Below, piece by piece: positions 1-10,396 of a stretch of 33,668 bases of DNA. Every line of letters begins with the position of its first letter. The first letter of the stretch is position 1. Position numbers and translations under genes: made by a program. The stretch comes from Tritrichomonas foetus (taxonomy: Eukaryota > Parabasalia > Tritrichomonadida > Tritrichomonadidae), in the NCBI GenBank assembly GCA_001839685.1, contig MLAK01001102.1, positions 1 through 33,668 on the forward strand, in the 5' to 3' direction. The notes beneath the pieces are model-generated. The model ran no database searches. It was not told the DNA's origin and saw only the letters and a list, made by a program, of their open reading frames with translations.

Positions 1-1376
1 GAGACGTGAAATTTCTCATTTTTGGGGTGGGTACCATTTCCACTCCTTATTATAACTACTTGGTCACCTCTCAAATCCAGAGTTTGATAACAGAATGCTT
101 GTTCATTTGATGTACATTTCTTATGGAATATAAATTCTTTTGTTGGGTCAACTTTATATTTTCCTTGTGATGTTGGGCTAATGACTTGGTTATTTTGCAT
201 ACATAAAAGTTCATTTGCCGTATCTGCTGATAAAACATTTATTTCAACTTGCTTTCCAAACTCACTGACTTTATCTGTGGTCATTGAAAATGTTGTTTGA
301 GTATTTTTGGTTGGAATTTCAAATTGACTCTGATAAGCTGCAACGGTGGCTTGAACAGATGACTGGTGACTATATGGGAAATTTTGAATAATTTTGAGAT
401 TTTCACTTATATTATAAGTAATTTGGTATTCACTGTTGACTTCCCCATCTTGATCAATAAAACTATATTCGTCATTTCCAGAAATACAACCAAGACGAGA
501 AAAATCATTTTGTTCAAAAGTATAATAAGCAGTTGGATTACAGTATGGTGAACCTTTAGAATTTAATTTGAATGGCCCATAGGCATATACATATCCTTCA
601 GAATCTGTGATAACTTTTTTCCTTCTCATTGGAATATAAACAAAATTACCATCATCTGAAATGATGTGATTTCCAACATTAGAATTAATATACACAACAA
701 ATATTCCGTCATTAATTTCTGTTGAATTTTTCGACAAAACTGTCCATCCAGGGACATTTAGCACAATATATCCATTGTAATCACGTGGCATTGCATTTTC
801 TCCGCCATTTAGGTTGTCTGAAAAATCAATTCCCAACACAACATATTTTACATCAGAAGATAATTTTTCAGGGTCGTTTGGTGATGAAATACTTATAAAT
901 GAATCAACAGAAAAATCTGGAAGATCAGCAATTGGAGGTGAATAAATTCCTTGTAAATATCTACCAATCATCATTGATTTTGGTTGTGAATATAGAAGGG
1001 TGACTTCAAATTCTTGTACGAATTCAACATTAATAGTAATGACACCATATGATGTGGATAATGCATGATTACCCGTAATTTCTTTGTTTAACTGAAGTGT
1101 TGCTGTGTGTCCATAAGACGATGTGTCAACAAATTGCACCTCAATCTTATATCCTGTTATAAAATATTCTGTATTGGGATTAATTCCCAAATGATTTAAA
1201 TCTTGATCTCCTGTTGATTTTCCTGTTAGGTCGACAGAGAAAAATGGGTTTTTGCCGCCATCAAATGTTGTAATAATTATTCTCTTCAGTTGTTGTTGGG
1301 TATTGATACCAACAATTTTAATTTTGTAAACTTGATCTGGAGCACTAAACTTTCCATAGATCGGGGTTAAAATTGA
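1..1376 (-). CDS. Secreted protein of unknown function, downstream part (partial)
   Basis: This frame is open on the minus strand for about 455 codons, from just after a TAG at 1377-1379 to the left edge of the window, without a stop. At this AT content that cannot be chance. It continues the gene at 1367-3262 in the -1 frame and has the same beta-rich, Asn/Ser/Thr/Gly-rich style, with few cysteines and no transmembrane helix that I can see. It has no start codon or initiator of its own, so I read it as the C-terminal part of one larger protein and not as a separate gene. The true end lies outside the window. I recognise no domain. Confidence 0.75.
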
Positions 1377-3262
1377 CTAGGATTCTGATATACTGGGTAA
1401 TAGTATGTTTCTTGAACTGTAATTTTATCATTAAATGATATTGGGATGTATTTTTCACCAATAGAAGTGGAACTAGTTTTTGCTTTAAATGTTATTGCTT
1501 TTACATTAGTATCTTGATCAATGTATTTCCCGAAATCAACATCTTTTGATTGTATTTTAATAAGTTTTAATTTACAGTAAGCTTCCAATTCCGAACTTGA
1601 TATATCTTCAGTCTCACTAATCTGTCCTAGATTTTTCTGGAATATTTGTTTTGTCTCCACTGAACTACCTGCTCCCCAATTTTGAATATAAACTGTAATC
1701 TTTGGATCTAAGTTTTTATCAAGTGTAATGTAACTAAATTGGACTTGGTTATTCGGCTTAACTTGAAGATACATTAAATCTCTTTTTAGTGAGCCTTCAT
1801 TGGTGTCGACTTGAACAATCAAATTGAGATTTACATTGCTCGAACCAGCTGTACATTCAAAGTATATTAAGTTATCTGTATCGAAAATTTTTGATATATA
1901 AGAATTTTCTTTTTCTTCAACGTTTAAGTTTGGATCATATAAACACATCGTCCCAGAATCAACGGAGAAAATGTTATAACTTTGTTTATATCCGTCGAAG
2001 ATGGTAAACTTACTCAATTTTATTTCTGGTATATTTAATACTGCATCCAAACTTAGTCCAATGCTGCCTGCTACATATGGCATTGAACATGTTGCAAAGT
2101 CTAGGCCAAAGCTCATTGGAACAGAGAAGTCCAATCTGACGCCAATTGATGCAAATGGAGAACCCCATTCTACAGCAAGTGTGAGGCTTAAACTCAATGT
2201 TGGTGAAGCCCTGAGCATAATTTCAGTTAGCAAATTATCCACAGCGGATTTAAGATTAAATTCATCATTTTTAGGATTAACTGAAGTGATCCATTTAGAT
2301 TGTTCAAAACCAGTTTCACTTGATAAAGTATAAACTTTTGAGACAGTGATTTCATAGCCTTTGTAATATCGAATTGGTTTTCCAAAGGTAATTTTTATAT
2401 CTTTAATAGATGCTGCGACACCTATTTTTAATGTGAGTCCAATAGAAGTTCCAAAAAGTGAAAGTGATGTCAATCCATTCAATAAATTGAATGCCTGTTC
2501 AAAAAGTTTAACAGATCCAATCTCTATTTCGGCCGGAATTTCAATTAAAGCTCCAGCTTCCAATCTGGCACCAATTTCAGCCTTTAAATAGAATCCAGCC
2601 CAATACAAATCCATATCGACATCGAACGTAAAACTAGAGATGACTCCAACGCCAGCCTGCAATTTTCCATTTAGGTAATCTTTGAGCTGGGGCTGGTCGT
2701 TGGCTTCATCCCATTGATAAGAGAAGCTTTTTGTACAGTCAACGCCGGAAAGTCCAATCTCACAGAGTTCATCTTGTTCATTCGCTTTTACTTCAAAACG
2801 TGAATTCATCTGAACGCGAGTGAAGACCTGCATTTTATCGATCTCTTTTTTGTTAAAAACACGAATTTCTCTTCCATTTGCCATATCAGATTCCAATTCG
2901 ACCTTTCGGATTTCTTCTTCTAAAATGTAGTATTTCTGTTCGACTGGATCAGTGATAACTGTTGCACTATCGTAAATCTTCGATTTGTCCACAACAATGG
3001 CATAGTAGTTCTGGCTCGTCGAATAACCCTGAATTTCACGTGCTGTTGGCCCGGTCAACGGATGAGCAAGCTCTATGATCCATTGTCCGATCACGTAAGT
3101 ACCTGGTAGCATTTCTTTTTCGAAATCTTCGTTGTTTCTGTTTTTCTTTGAATCAGCATCGAAAAGGGCTTTCTGAATAACCTCGTTGATTTCGTCATTT
3201 TGGAGCAAATTGACAAAATTGGCATGGGAAGTGGCTGATGCAGCAAGAAGCACCAAAAGCAT
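1367..3262 (-). CDS. Secreted protein of unknown function, N-terminal part
   Basis: The 631-codon frame starts at an ATG that lies 16 nt downstream of a good TCA initiator. Residues 1-15 (MLLVLLAASATSHAN) look like a short signal peptide, so the product probably enters the secretory pathway. The rest is rich in alternating hydrophobic/polar residues, as in beta-sheet, with many Gly/Ser/Leu stretches around residues 200-420 and a few scattered Cys (for example near residues 166, 175 and 390). I see no transmembrane anchor. The frame ends at a TAA at 1367-1369, where a 455-codon frame in the -1 register takes over. The intact product would therefore exceed 1080 residues. I do not recognise the family. 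A surface or secreted protein is an inference from the signal peptide only. Confidence 0.8.
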   Translation of the reverse strand: MLLVLLAASATSHANFVNLLQNDEINEVIQKALFDADSKKNRNNEDFEKEMLPGTYVIGQWIIELAHPLTGPTAREIQGYSTSQNYYAIVVDKSKIYDSATVITDPVEQKYYILEEEIRKVELESDMANGREIRVFNKKEIDKMQVFTRVQMNSRFEVKANEQDELCEIGLSGVDCTKSFSYQWDEANDQPQLKDYLNGKLQAGVGVISSFTFDVDMDLYWAGFYLKAEIGARLEAGALIEIPAEIEIGSVKLFEQAFNLLNGLTSLSLFGTSIGLTLKIGVAASIKDIKITFGKPIRYYKGYEITVSKVYTLSSETGFEQSKWITSVNPKNDEFNLKSAVDNLLTEIMLRASPTLSLSLTLAVEWGSPFASIGVRLDFSVPMSFGLDFATCSMPYVAGSIGLSLDAVLNIPEIKLSKFTIFDGYKQSYNIFSVDSGTMCLYDPNLNVEEKENSYISKIFDTDNLIYFECTAGSSNVNLNLIVQVDTNEGSLKRDLMYLQVKPNNQVQFSYITLDKNLDPKITVYIQNWGAGSSVETKQIFQKNLGQISETEDISSSELEAYCKLKLIKIQSKDVDFGKYIDQDTNVKAITFKAKTSSTSIGEKYIPISFNDKITVQETYYYPVYQNPSQF

Positions 3263-3267
3263 CTCTT

Positions 3268-3280
3268 TTGAAAAAAATGA
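3268..3280 (-). promoter_or_regulatory. Initiator (Inr), TCATTTTTTTCAA
   Basis: Reading the minus strand, TCA followed by a T run matches the start of the trichomonad initiator consensus (TCAYTWYTCATTA). Its presumed +1 A lies 16 nt upstream of the ATG of the secreted-protein gene. Confidence 0.6.
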
Positions 3281-4733
3281 AATGGTTTTCTATGAATTTA
3301 ATTGTTAAAAAGATCGAATAATTGAAATAGACTGTTCCAATTTTTGACTTTGACACTAAATTTGTGAAAGAGAGGCTATTTTCGGAAAATTGAATAAAAA
3401 ACATCTAAGGAAGAGTGATCGAGTTTTTCAATAGCTTGGTGAAGAAGAAAGAAAATAATTAACGCCCTTTTCGGGTAATCAAAATATCATAATATGAGCA
3501 GAGTTTCCCGGATATTTTTTGATAAATTGAGACATTTTTGGAAATCTATTAGAAAAAGTTCACCAATATTGAAATAAAATGTTTAAGAAAAATATATATT
3601 TTCAAAGAAAATAGATTCAATAAAAGATTTTATTGAAATTTCAATGGTGTAAACTACTTTCATATAAGAAGCAATCAATCTCTCGAGAATTTGGTTTTTA
3701 ATAATTTGACCATTAAATGTCCTTTGGAAATCTGACATATATTCAAAAAACCTGGAATATTTTGAATACTCCGATAGTCATGATTCTGAGTAAACCGGCA
3801 AATACGATTATTTTTCTTTTAAAAAGCTTCCAGAACTCAAATTATTGCTCTTTTTTTGAAAGGAAAAGTTTTTATGAGTTCCGATTTGAATAAAGATTTT
3901 CTTTGAGTATTAACAAATTATTCAATAGCTTATGAAAAAACTCGAATTTTGAAATTGAGTTTTCTTGTCCATCATGATGTATACAACGCATTGCACTATG
4001 CTTTTGAAAATTCGTTCGATTAGAGAATTAGGTTGTACATAATATGTACCCCGTTTATCAAGCATATTATGATTTTTATTAACTTCTCAATGTAATAATA
4101 TTTCAAACAGTGGAAAAAAATTCGTCTTTCAATGTATTATACATTTTTTTCAAGTTTGGGAAACTATATATTTTAATTTTATCAATCCAAAAGTGAATGT
4201 CTAATGATTTATTCTATTTTTATTTTATATAATTATATTTATATATTATATTATATAGGTATAATTTATTATATATCTTAAATGTATGAAGTTTAATAAG
4301 CCAATAATCGAGATATTTTTAGTCTTTTCTAGGCAAAAAGTAAAAATAAACAACGTATAAAGATCGCCTTTTGACCCAAGATTGATCTCATTTTTTTATA
4401 TGATGTGCAGGTAACTTTCACTAGAATAAATATGCTATTTTTAAGGAATTTCTACCAAGCATTTTCGAAAAAAGCCCTTTTTTATTCGAAAAATTGAAAT
4501 TGTAAAAAGTGTTTTTCAGAAAGCTCCACTAGAGTTTTTTTAAAAAATTAATTTATTTTTTATATTCATATTATAAAGCTAATAACATAGTAATATTATT
4601 TTAACAATAAAGCGAATTTTCAAAAATGATGTTTTTTTTTTAGAAGAATTGAATACGTATTCAAAAAGTTAGAATTCTAATATTGAATTTTACTTATTCC
4701 ATTATTCAGTATTGTTTGTGATAATTAAAAGTA
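3281..4733. other. AT-rich interval with no confident gene
   Basis: About 1.45 kb of low-GC sequence between the secreted-protein gene and the C19 remnant. Minus-strand frames around 3590-4180 stay open for 45-57 codons in several adjacent pieces. Such runs are expected by chance at this base composition, so I do not call a gene. They may be the decayed 3' end of the neighbouring peptidase gene. One copy of a 25-bp repeat lies at 4350-4374. Confidence 0.5.
4350..4374 (+). repeat. 25-bp direct repeat, copy 1
   Basis: This stretch is identical over 25 bases (starts acaacgtataaag, ends ccttttga) to 5201-5225. The flanking bases differ. The second copy lies inside the ubiquitin-hydrolase remnant, so this copy may be another piece of the same kind of gene. 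Confidence 0.85.
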
Positions 4734-5320
4734 TCATTCAAGAAGATATATTAGAGCATCAATAGCTTCCGATTTTAGGTATTTCTGGAGGTTTACAATC
4801 GATTGCATTCCAGAATCATTATATTCCATCCACATTTTTTCTCTTAAAATCACTTTGTAATGGAAATTTGAATAGAGTAATATACCAAATAAATGATATT
4901 TATTCAAATTCCATCTCAAAATATTGTAGGGTTTTATCTTTGGAATTCCAGATCCAACTCTTCACGAAGAACTAAAAAATAAGGCATTCGAGCAATCATA
5001 TCGATTGTTCGAACTGATGTCTGCTGTAGGCAATGTTCACAGGAATAATTCAAAAGAATATCAGGTTGAAAGTAATTTTTCAATGCTTCTTCAATAGTTT
5101 CACTTGAATCGACTGATATCGTCAATGAGGTGAAATCATTGTTCGTAGTTTGAATAAAGCCGCATTGGCATGTTTTTGTTAGTCTTCTTATCATAAAATC
5201 ACAACGTATAAAGATCGCCTTTTGAGTTCGAGCCGATAGAAAATGTAATAATTTTTGTAGAATAGAATATAAGAGGTAAATATAAAAAAAAATGCCACTG
5301 AGAGCAAGAAATTCTATCAT
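4734..5320 (-). pseudogene. Ubiquitin C-terminal hydrolase (family C19/USP) fragment, broken
   Basis: Two adjacent minus-strand frames together look like the second half of a USP catalytic domain. The first (4934-5320, 128 codons) carries the finger region, with Cys pairs C51/C53 (CQCG) and C94/C97 (CEHC), followed by a typical hydrophobic 'MPYFLVL' strand. The second (4734 to about 4930) resembles the C-terminal USP box: 'YHLFGILLYS', then 'HYKVIL' with the presumed catalytic His, then 'MEYNDS'. The two are joined in the -1 frame at about 4934-4960. The N-terminal Cys box (GNTCYMNS-like) is absent, and the open frame upstream ends at a stop just before the ATG at 5320. I read it as a truncated, inactive C19 gene. 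It could be a badly assembled fragment instead. The USP assignment is motif-based. Confidence 0.55.
5201..5225 (+). repeat. 25-bp direct repeat, copy 2
   Basis: Exact copy of 4350-4374, lying within the finger-region frame of the C19 fragment about 0.85 kb away. Confidence 0.85.
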
Positions 5321-6680
5321 TTTTTTTGATGATTAATTTTATAAAACGTAACTTTTTCAATACATATTCAGTCGATATTTCAATGAAAAAAAACTTATTT
5401 TCATGAAAATTTTTATATTCTTTAAAAGGCTAAAATGTCATATTAATGAAGAATTTCCATTTGAAAATAATACACATATATGTAACAATATTTTTCTTTA
5501 ATAAATATGTGTCAATCAAGAATTACAATTTTTTTTAGGAATATTTATAAAAAAGTATTAGCATCAAAAAAATGTCATTGATATATTTTAAATTATATAT
5601 AGTTACATCCACATAAAAAATTAATAAAAAATATCTATTAGATTTTGTTTAAATGCAAAAAATTACAAAAACTCTTTGGTGTGCAGAACGGCCTATTCAT
5701 TTTTTTCTTAATTTTACTAGATAAAAGTGAATTGTATCAAAAATAATTAGGATTTGGGGTTATAGATCCTGAAAAATTGAAAAACCACGGTTTTAGAAAT
5801 TATTATTTTTTCAACCCTTTAAAATCATTTAAACTTCAAATTAATTATATATTCATGATATTTAAATATAATTAAGATTATACTATGAAATTTAAATCAA
5901 ATTAATAATTTTTTACTGACAAAAAATAAAATATCATTTTTCGAAATTGTCAAGTGACCATGCTGCTGAACAGTTTAATAATAATATATCGATAGTTTAT
6001 CTAGTATGTAATGATGCAGTGTTTTTCGTTTTTCGAGAAACCTATCCTGTCTGAAGAAAAAGTTGATTCAAAATATCTTTATACGATGTTAAAAATAAAT
6101 ATATCTTCCTTTAAAAAGCCAAAATAATAAAATATCTTTGTAACAATGTTTATATATATTAGTTCCATATTATATATCAATATAATAAAAAAGAAATTCT
6201 TATTCGATGAAAAAAATGGGAAATAAACTTCTTGATAGCTTTTTGAATTTCATTTTATTCAAAATTTTGAAATCCTATATTGTCTATTCCCGAACATCTG
6301 AAACTTTTAATATGTTAATATATAATTATGATTATATATACGTATTAAAAATGACGATAAATCAATATTTATAGATTTTACGAAAAGATCATCAAAATAA
6401 TTGTGTTTCAAAAATGCCTAATTCAAATCGAAAATGCATTCGAAAAGTTTCTTAATAATAAAATAAAAATATCTCCATAAATTTTCTACAATTCTTTTAA
6501 ATAAGGTGTTAACATTATTATTCGCCTTATATATTGAAAATATACAATTTAAAATAATTTTTATGAAAAATATTGGCCATTATTATTTATCCAGATATGC
6601 ATCTATATATGATCTAATGATTTGAATATTTCTCTAATTAGAAATGACGAAGAAAATTCAGAGTAAGTTATTAATTTTGT
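5321..6680. other. AT-rich intergenic interval, nothing recognisable
   Basis: About 1.36 kb with very low GC and frequent stops in all six frames. I see no gene, RNA gene or clear repeat family, and no Cys box of the neighbouring C19 fragment. The right part contains the 3' flank of the AAA ATPase gene. Confidence 0.55.
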
Positions 6681-8567
6681 TTATTCAGCACCTTTGGATC
6701 TTCTCCATGCTTCATATTTTGATAAAGACGCTTGATCAACTGAGCTTTTCCTTTGTGCCACTGCTTTTGCGAAATCATCATTTGTAATGATAATCTTCAC
6801 TTCATTTTCACCCATTCCTAGCCATTCTTCAGGCTCGAGATGGTCAGTCTGTCTATCAAAGACCATTTGTGCAGCATCACGACAGAGATTTGCAATATCA
6901 GCGCAAGAGTATCCTTCAAGTTTGTTCGCCCAACCATCATAATCGAAATTCTCATCAGCATATTCTTTTATTTTCATTTCAAGGATTGTCTTTCTTCCTT
7001 CTGCATCTGGAAGAGGAATGTAAACTCTTTTCTGGAAGCGACGGAGAAGGGCTTCGTCCAAATCCCAAGGAAAGTTCGTAGCAGCCAACACAAAAACATT
7101 ATTGGAAGCAGAAGAACTAATTCCCTCAATGTTTGTGAGGAGTTGAGCTTTCATTCTTCTTGAGGCTTCACCTTCATTAGATGTCCCTCGTTGTGAAGCG
7201 ACGGAATCAATTTCATCAAAGAAAATGGTGGCTGGTGACATTTGTTCTGATAGTTGGAATAAAAAGGAAACCAGTTTTTCACTTTCACCATGAAACCTGG
7301 AAGTGATGGTGGCTGATGTGACATTGAAGAATGTTCGTTTACATTCTGTTGCTAAGGCTTTGGCGATAAATGTCTTTCCAGTGCCAGGAGGACCATAGAG
7401 TAAAACTGATTTCCATGGAGATAATAACCCTTTACATAAATCAGGCCTCATTGGAAGGAAAACGAGTTGTTTTCGTAGTAACTTTTTAACTTCTGACAAA
7501 CCAGCAATTGAATCCCATGAAACTTCAGGTTCACGAATCAAAATTCCCATATCAATAATCTGTTGAACAAGTGGATTGGTAGATGGATCCAAATCAAGTT
7601 GATATTTTTGATTTTTTCCTTTCGAATTGGGTGAATCTGATTTTCGGAAATTGGAATTCATTAATTTAGATTTGTTGTCATTGAAACTTGATGAAGTTTG
7701 ACCTCTTTCCGGATTGGATGTAACAGGTTGTGAATTTGATGTTGGCTTGATGTTTTTTTCCAAATTTTGAATTAGCTCAGAATTTTCTAATGGAGTTTTT
7801 GGATCAATCTTCGAGGAAAACTCTTTTTGGGCTTTGATTTTCTTAATTAGTTGTTTATGAGCTTCGGCAAACTTATTATTTTTGTTTTGAGAATCTTTTA
7901 AAACCTTTTCTTCTTTTTTCTTTCGATTTTCTTCTTCTTTTAATTTTGTCGCTTCATGTTTCTTTTTACACATTTCTATGTGTTTTGTGAATGATTTTGG
8001 ATTAAATTTACGGCCACAAAATTCACATTTTTCAAGTTTGACGTGATTTTCAGGTACTTTTCCATTCATTAAATCCAAAATTTGTTGATCTGTGAAATTC
8101 AAGTTTCTCCTTGAGTATTCTTTTTTACACTTTTCAAAAACAGCTTTGCATTGATTGCAGTGTTCTTCATAGAAATTTTGAGGGAATTTTTGATGACAAA
8201 TTTCACATTCAATCATATTTTCTGGTGAGTTTTCATCATCTTTCATTTCTGTTTCTGTTGCATCGTCATTTAAAGGTGCAACGAAAAGTTGATAATGAAT
8301 TGACTGTTCGAGAGGGTGAATTGAATCATCAAATGACTTTCCAGGTGGAAAAGCTTCCTCATCATTTTCGATTGTATTTATGAAATTTCGTAAGATTATT
8401 CGATGGCCTGCACTATTTATTCCCATTTCTTTCATATATTCGTTATCCAAATATGGAAGAGTCTTTCCGTCGATGTCATTGCTGATAAACACGCTTGAGT
8501 ATTGGCTTAGGCCGAGTTTTTCCAAATATTTAGCGACATCTGATACGCTCCAATTGGTAGTATTCAT
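6681..8567 (-). CDS. SAM/zinc-finger katanin-like AAA ATPase
   Basis: Meiotic-clade AAA ATPase of 628 residues (katanin p60/fidgetin/spastin group), expected to act on microtubules as a hexamer. Residues 5-66 form a SAM domain (NWSVSDVAKYLEKLGL...GHR). Two C2HC zinc fingers follow: C121/C124/H136/C140 and C181/C184/H196/C200. Residues 201-250 are a charged, Lys/Glu-rich helix and 250-325 a low-complexity linker. The AAA module has Walker A GPPGTGKT (392-399), Walker B ending in D451-E452, sensor-1 N498, Arg fingers R509/R510, and a Vps4-type C-terminal helix region to about 628. All ATPase residues are present. The start is the ATG 18 nt after a strong initiator, and the stop is TGAATAAAC-like, with TAAA over the stop. 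Severing activity is inferred from the family. Classic katanin p60 has an MIT-like N-terminus instead of SAM plus zinc fingers. Confidence 0.93.
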   Translation of the reverse strand: MNTTNWSVSDVAKYLEKLGLSQYSSVFISNDIDGKTLPYLDNEYMKEMGINSAGHRIILRNFINTIENDEEAFPPGKSFDDSIHPLEQSIHYQLFVAPLNDDATETEMKDDENSPENMIECEICHQKFPQNFYEEHCNQCKAVFEKCKKEYSRRNLNFTDQQILDLMNGKVPENHVKLEKCEFCGRKFNPKSFTKHIEMCKKKHEATKLKEEENRKKKEEKVLKDSQNKNNKFAEAHKQLIKKIKAQKEFSSKIDPKTPLENSELIQNLEKNIKPTSNSQPVTSNPERGQTSSSFNDNKSKLMNSNFRKSDSPNSKGKNQKYQLDLDPSTNPLVQQIIDMGILIREPEVSWDSIAGLSEVKKLLRKQLVFLPMRPDLCKGLLSPWKSVLLYGPPGTGKTFIAKALATECKRTFFNVTSATITSRFHGESEKLVSFLFQLSEQMSPATIFFDEIDSVASQRGTSNEGEASRRMKAQLLTNIEGISSSASNNVFVLAATNFPWDLDEALLRRFQKRVYIPLPDAEGRKTILEMKIKEYADENFDYDGWANKLEGYSCADIANLCRDAAQMVFDRQTDHLEPEEWLGMGENEVKIIITNDDFAKAVAQRKSSVDQASLSKYEAWRRSKGAE

Positions 8568-8574
8568 GAATACT

Positions 8575-8587
8575 AGAAAAAAAGTGA
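8575..8587 (-). promoter_or_regulatory. Initiator (Inr), TCACTTTTTTTCT
   Basis: Minus-strand TCA-C-T-T-T sequence matching the trichomonad initiator. The presumed +1 A is at 8585, 18 nt before the ATG of the AAA ATPase gene. Confidence 0.7.
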
Positions 8588-9107
8588 AGCTTCGAACTTA
8601 CATTTTTTAATATTATTGAAAAATTGAATGAATTTTATGAAATTTCAAAAGGTTCATTGAATAATTTCTCTACTTTATTCTTGTCGGAAATGATGTGATC
8701 GAAATTGAATATAATTTTTCATTTTTTCAAACGATAACACAGAAAACTCAGCGAATAGTCATTGAATTATTTCCTACAATTAGAAATACGTTTACTCAAC
8801 TTCACCAAAAACATTATGATTTGTTGCAAGAAAGATAGAAGCTAATTTATATTCACTATTATTTCTTTTAGTCTTCGAATTACTCCCAAATCTGCTTTTT
8901 CATTTAGAATATACCAAATTTATTAATACATATGAAATTTTAAATAATGGATTGAAAATTTGAATTATGAGTGTTCATTAGATTTTAAAACTACTCTATT
9001 CCATTTCTGTCAAACTTTTATCCTAAAAGGAAAATTTCAAAAAGAAATATCAATCTCAAAATTATGAAAATTCGCAAAATGAAATCACCAAAAACTTCAT
9101 GGATTTT
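8588..9107. other. Intergenic interval with weak coding-like signal on + strand
   Basis: About 0.5 kb between the AAA gene's promoter and the 3' end of the acyltransferase gene. Plus-strand frames between 8588 and about 8984 give three consecutive open pieces that would join by two -1 shifts at AAA runs. No initiator or ATG precedes them. Open runs of this size also arise by chance here, so I do not call a gene. Confidence 0.4.
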
Positions 9108-10391
9108 TTAAAAAGTAGTTTTAGACATAATCCGAATTTTGGATTGGAACTTTCTAAGATTATCAAACGCTTCTTGGACAGTCATGTCTGGATGTATCTC
9201 CTTTAATGAATAAACCACAGATTCAAGTAAAATTTTCGCATCTTCATCATTTATAACTGATTGTGGCTGCTGGAAACGTGTCACGAGTGTATTTCTTCCA
9301 TATTTGTTCTTTGAAAATCCAATAAATGGTGCAAAAGACTCAACACACTTGCATCTCATTGTTTGTTGGATCCAACAGTCAACTATTGGCGGTTTTAACA
9401 AAAAGCGGCCAACATTTGAAATTCCGCACATTGCTACCGGTTCAGAAAGTGAAGGGAAACCTCCATTCATTAGATTAAAAGTATGATAAAACTGACCAGT
9501 TGATTTATATTCATTAAATTTCTCTCGAAACATTTTCCCGATTTGTCGAATTGAATGATTTGGATTTGTTCCTTTTAATGGAAGATTTATTTCAATAAAA
9601 TTATTTGAAACTGTATGACTAAACTCTTTGTTTTTCATTTCTTGTCTCAAATCTACACATGATGCGATTCCGAACTCTTGAATTTTTCCATTCATTGCCA
9701 TTACTGAAAGTGGAATCATTGTCCAATAATATTCAGTTAATCCAAACTTGTTTTTCAAAAATAGGCACTCATCTGCAGGTGTTTCAATTGCTAAATATTT
9801 GCAATTTTCTGTTGGTGAAACATTTGGATCAGGTTTATGACTCCAATTAAGAACTGTTGTTGTATTTGGTTCATTTTCTAATTTTGGTGGAAGGTTAGAA
9901 AATGTGTCCTGAAAGATATCATATGTTGTGAGTGGAAGTGGTTCCGATGTGCGAAAAATGGAACTCTCAAAAAGTTTGTCATATAATGTTAAAAAAAAGC
10001 CGCCATCATAAATCATGTGCGAAACTGAGACTCCAATAAAACGATCATTCGCACTTATCGAACAGAGTCGTTCAGAATAATCAAGAGGAACTTCTGAATC
10101 AACAAAAGTCGCTGCTTCAAGACAACTTTGAACTGAACTCGGCATTTTGTTAACTTCAATGGCATTCTTTCGATGAACTAAATAATCACCTTCAATGTGC
10201 AAATCAAAGCCAAGGAGTGCGTTTCTGAGGTTTTCAACGACTTTTGGGACAGCGGAAGGCTTCTCAACTTCAATCGCGAATTGGATTCGCTCATTCGTAT
10301 TTATAAAATTCTTTTCGAATGGTATTAATTTCCTTCTTGCACCAATCATTTGCAAAAGCTTTCTTGAAAGAGGGGAAAGGATTTCATTCAA
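9108..10391 (-). CDS. HxxxDG acyltransferase / condensation-fold protein
   Basis: About 427 residues of the CoA-dependent acyltransferase fold (alcohol acetyltransferase, condensation and wax-ester-synthase-like superfamily). The catalytic motif H125-M-I-Y-D129-G130 is intact (VSHMIYDGG). A second family-like element, SNVGRF, lies at 325-330. The length matches a single stand-alone domain, and there is no carrier-protein domain nearby. It probably transfers an acyl group from a thioester to an alcohol or amine. The substrate cannot be told. The start is doubtful: the frame has no ATG before residue 15, and the coordinate given is a TTG. An ATG at 10387-10385, 20 nt after an initiator-like TCA, is out of frame and would come into frame with one more T in the TTT run a few codons later. 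There is no signal peptide, so it is probably cytosolic. Confidence 0.75.
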   Translation of the reverse strand: MNEILSPLSRKLLQMIGARRKLIPFEKNFINTNERIQFAIEVEKPSAVPKVVENLRNALLGFDLHIEGDYLVHRKNAIEVNKMPSSVQSCLEAATFVDSEVPLDYSERLCSISANDRFIGVSVSHMIYDGGFFLTLYDKLFESSIFRTSEPLPLTTYDIFQDTFSNLPPKLENEPNTTTVLNWSHKPDPNVSPTENCKYLAIETPADECLFLKNKFGLTEYYWTMIPLSVMAMNGKIQEFGIASCVDLRQEMKNKEFSHTVSNNFIEINLPLKGTNPNHSIRQIGKMFREKFNEYKSTGQFYHTFNLMNGGFPSLSEPVAMCGISNVGRFLLKPPIVDCWIQQTMRCKCVESFAPFIGFSKNKYGRNTLVTRFQQPQSVINDEDAKILLESVVYSLKEIHPDMTVQEAFDNLRKFQSKIRIMSKTTF

Positions 10392-10396
10392 TTTTT

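Noticed and set aside
2001..2333. 110-codon plus-strand frame opposite the secreted-protein gene
   Set aside because: Antisense shadow of a signal-peptide-bearing gene; no initiator.
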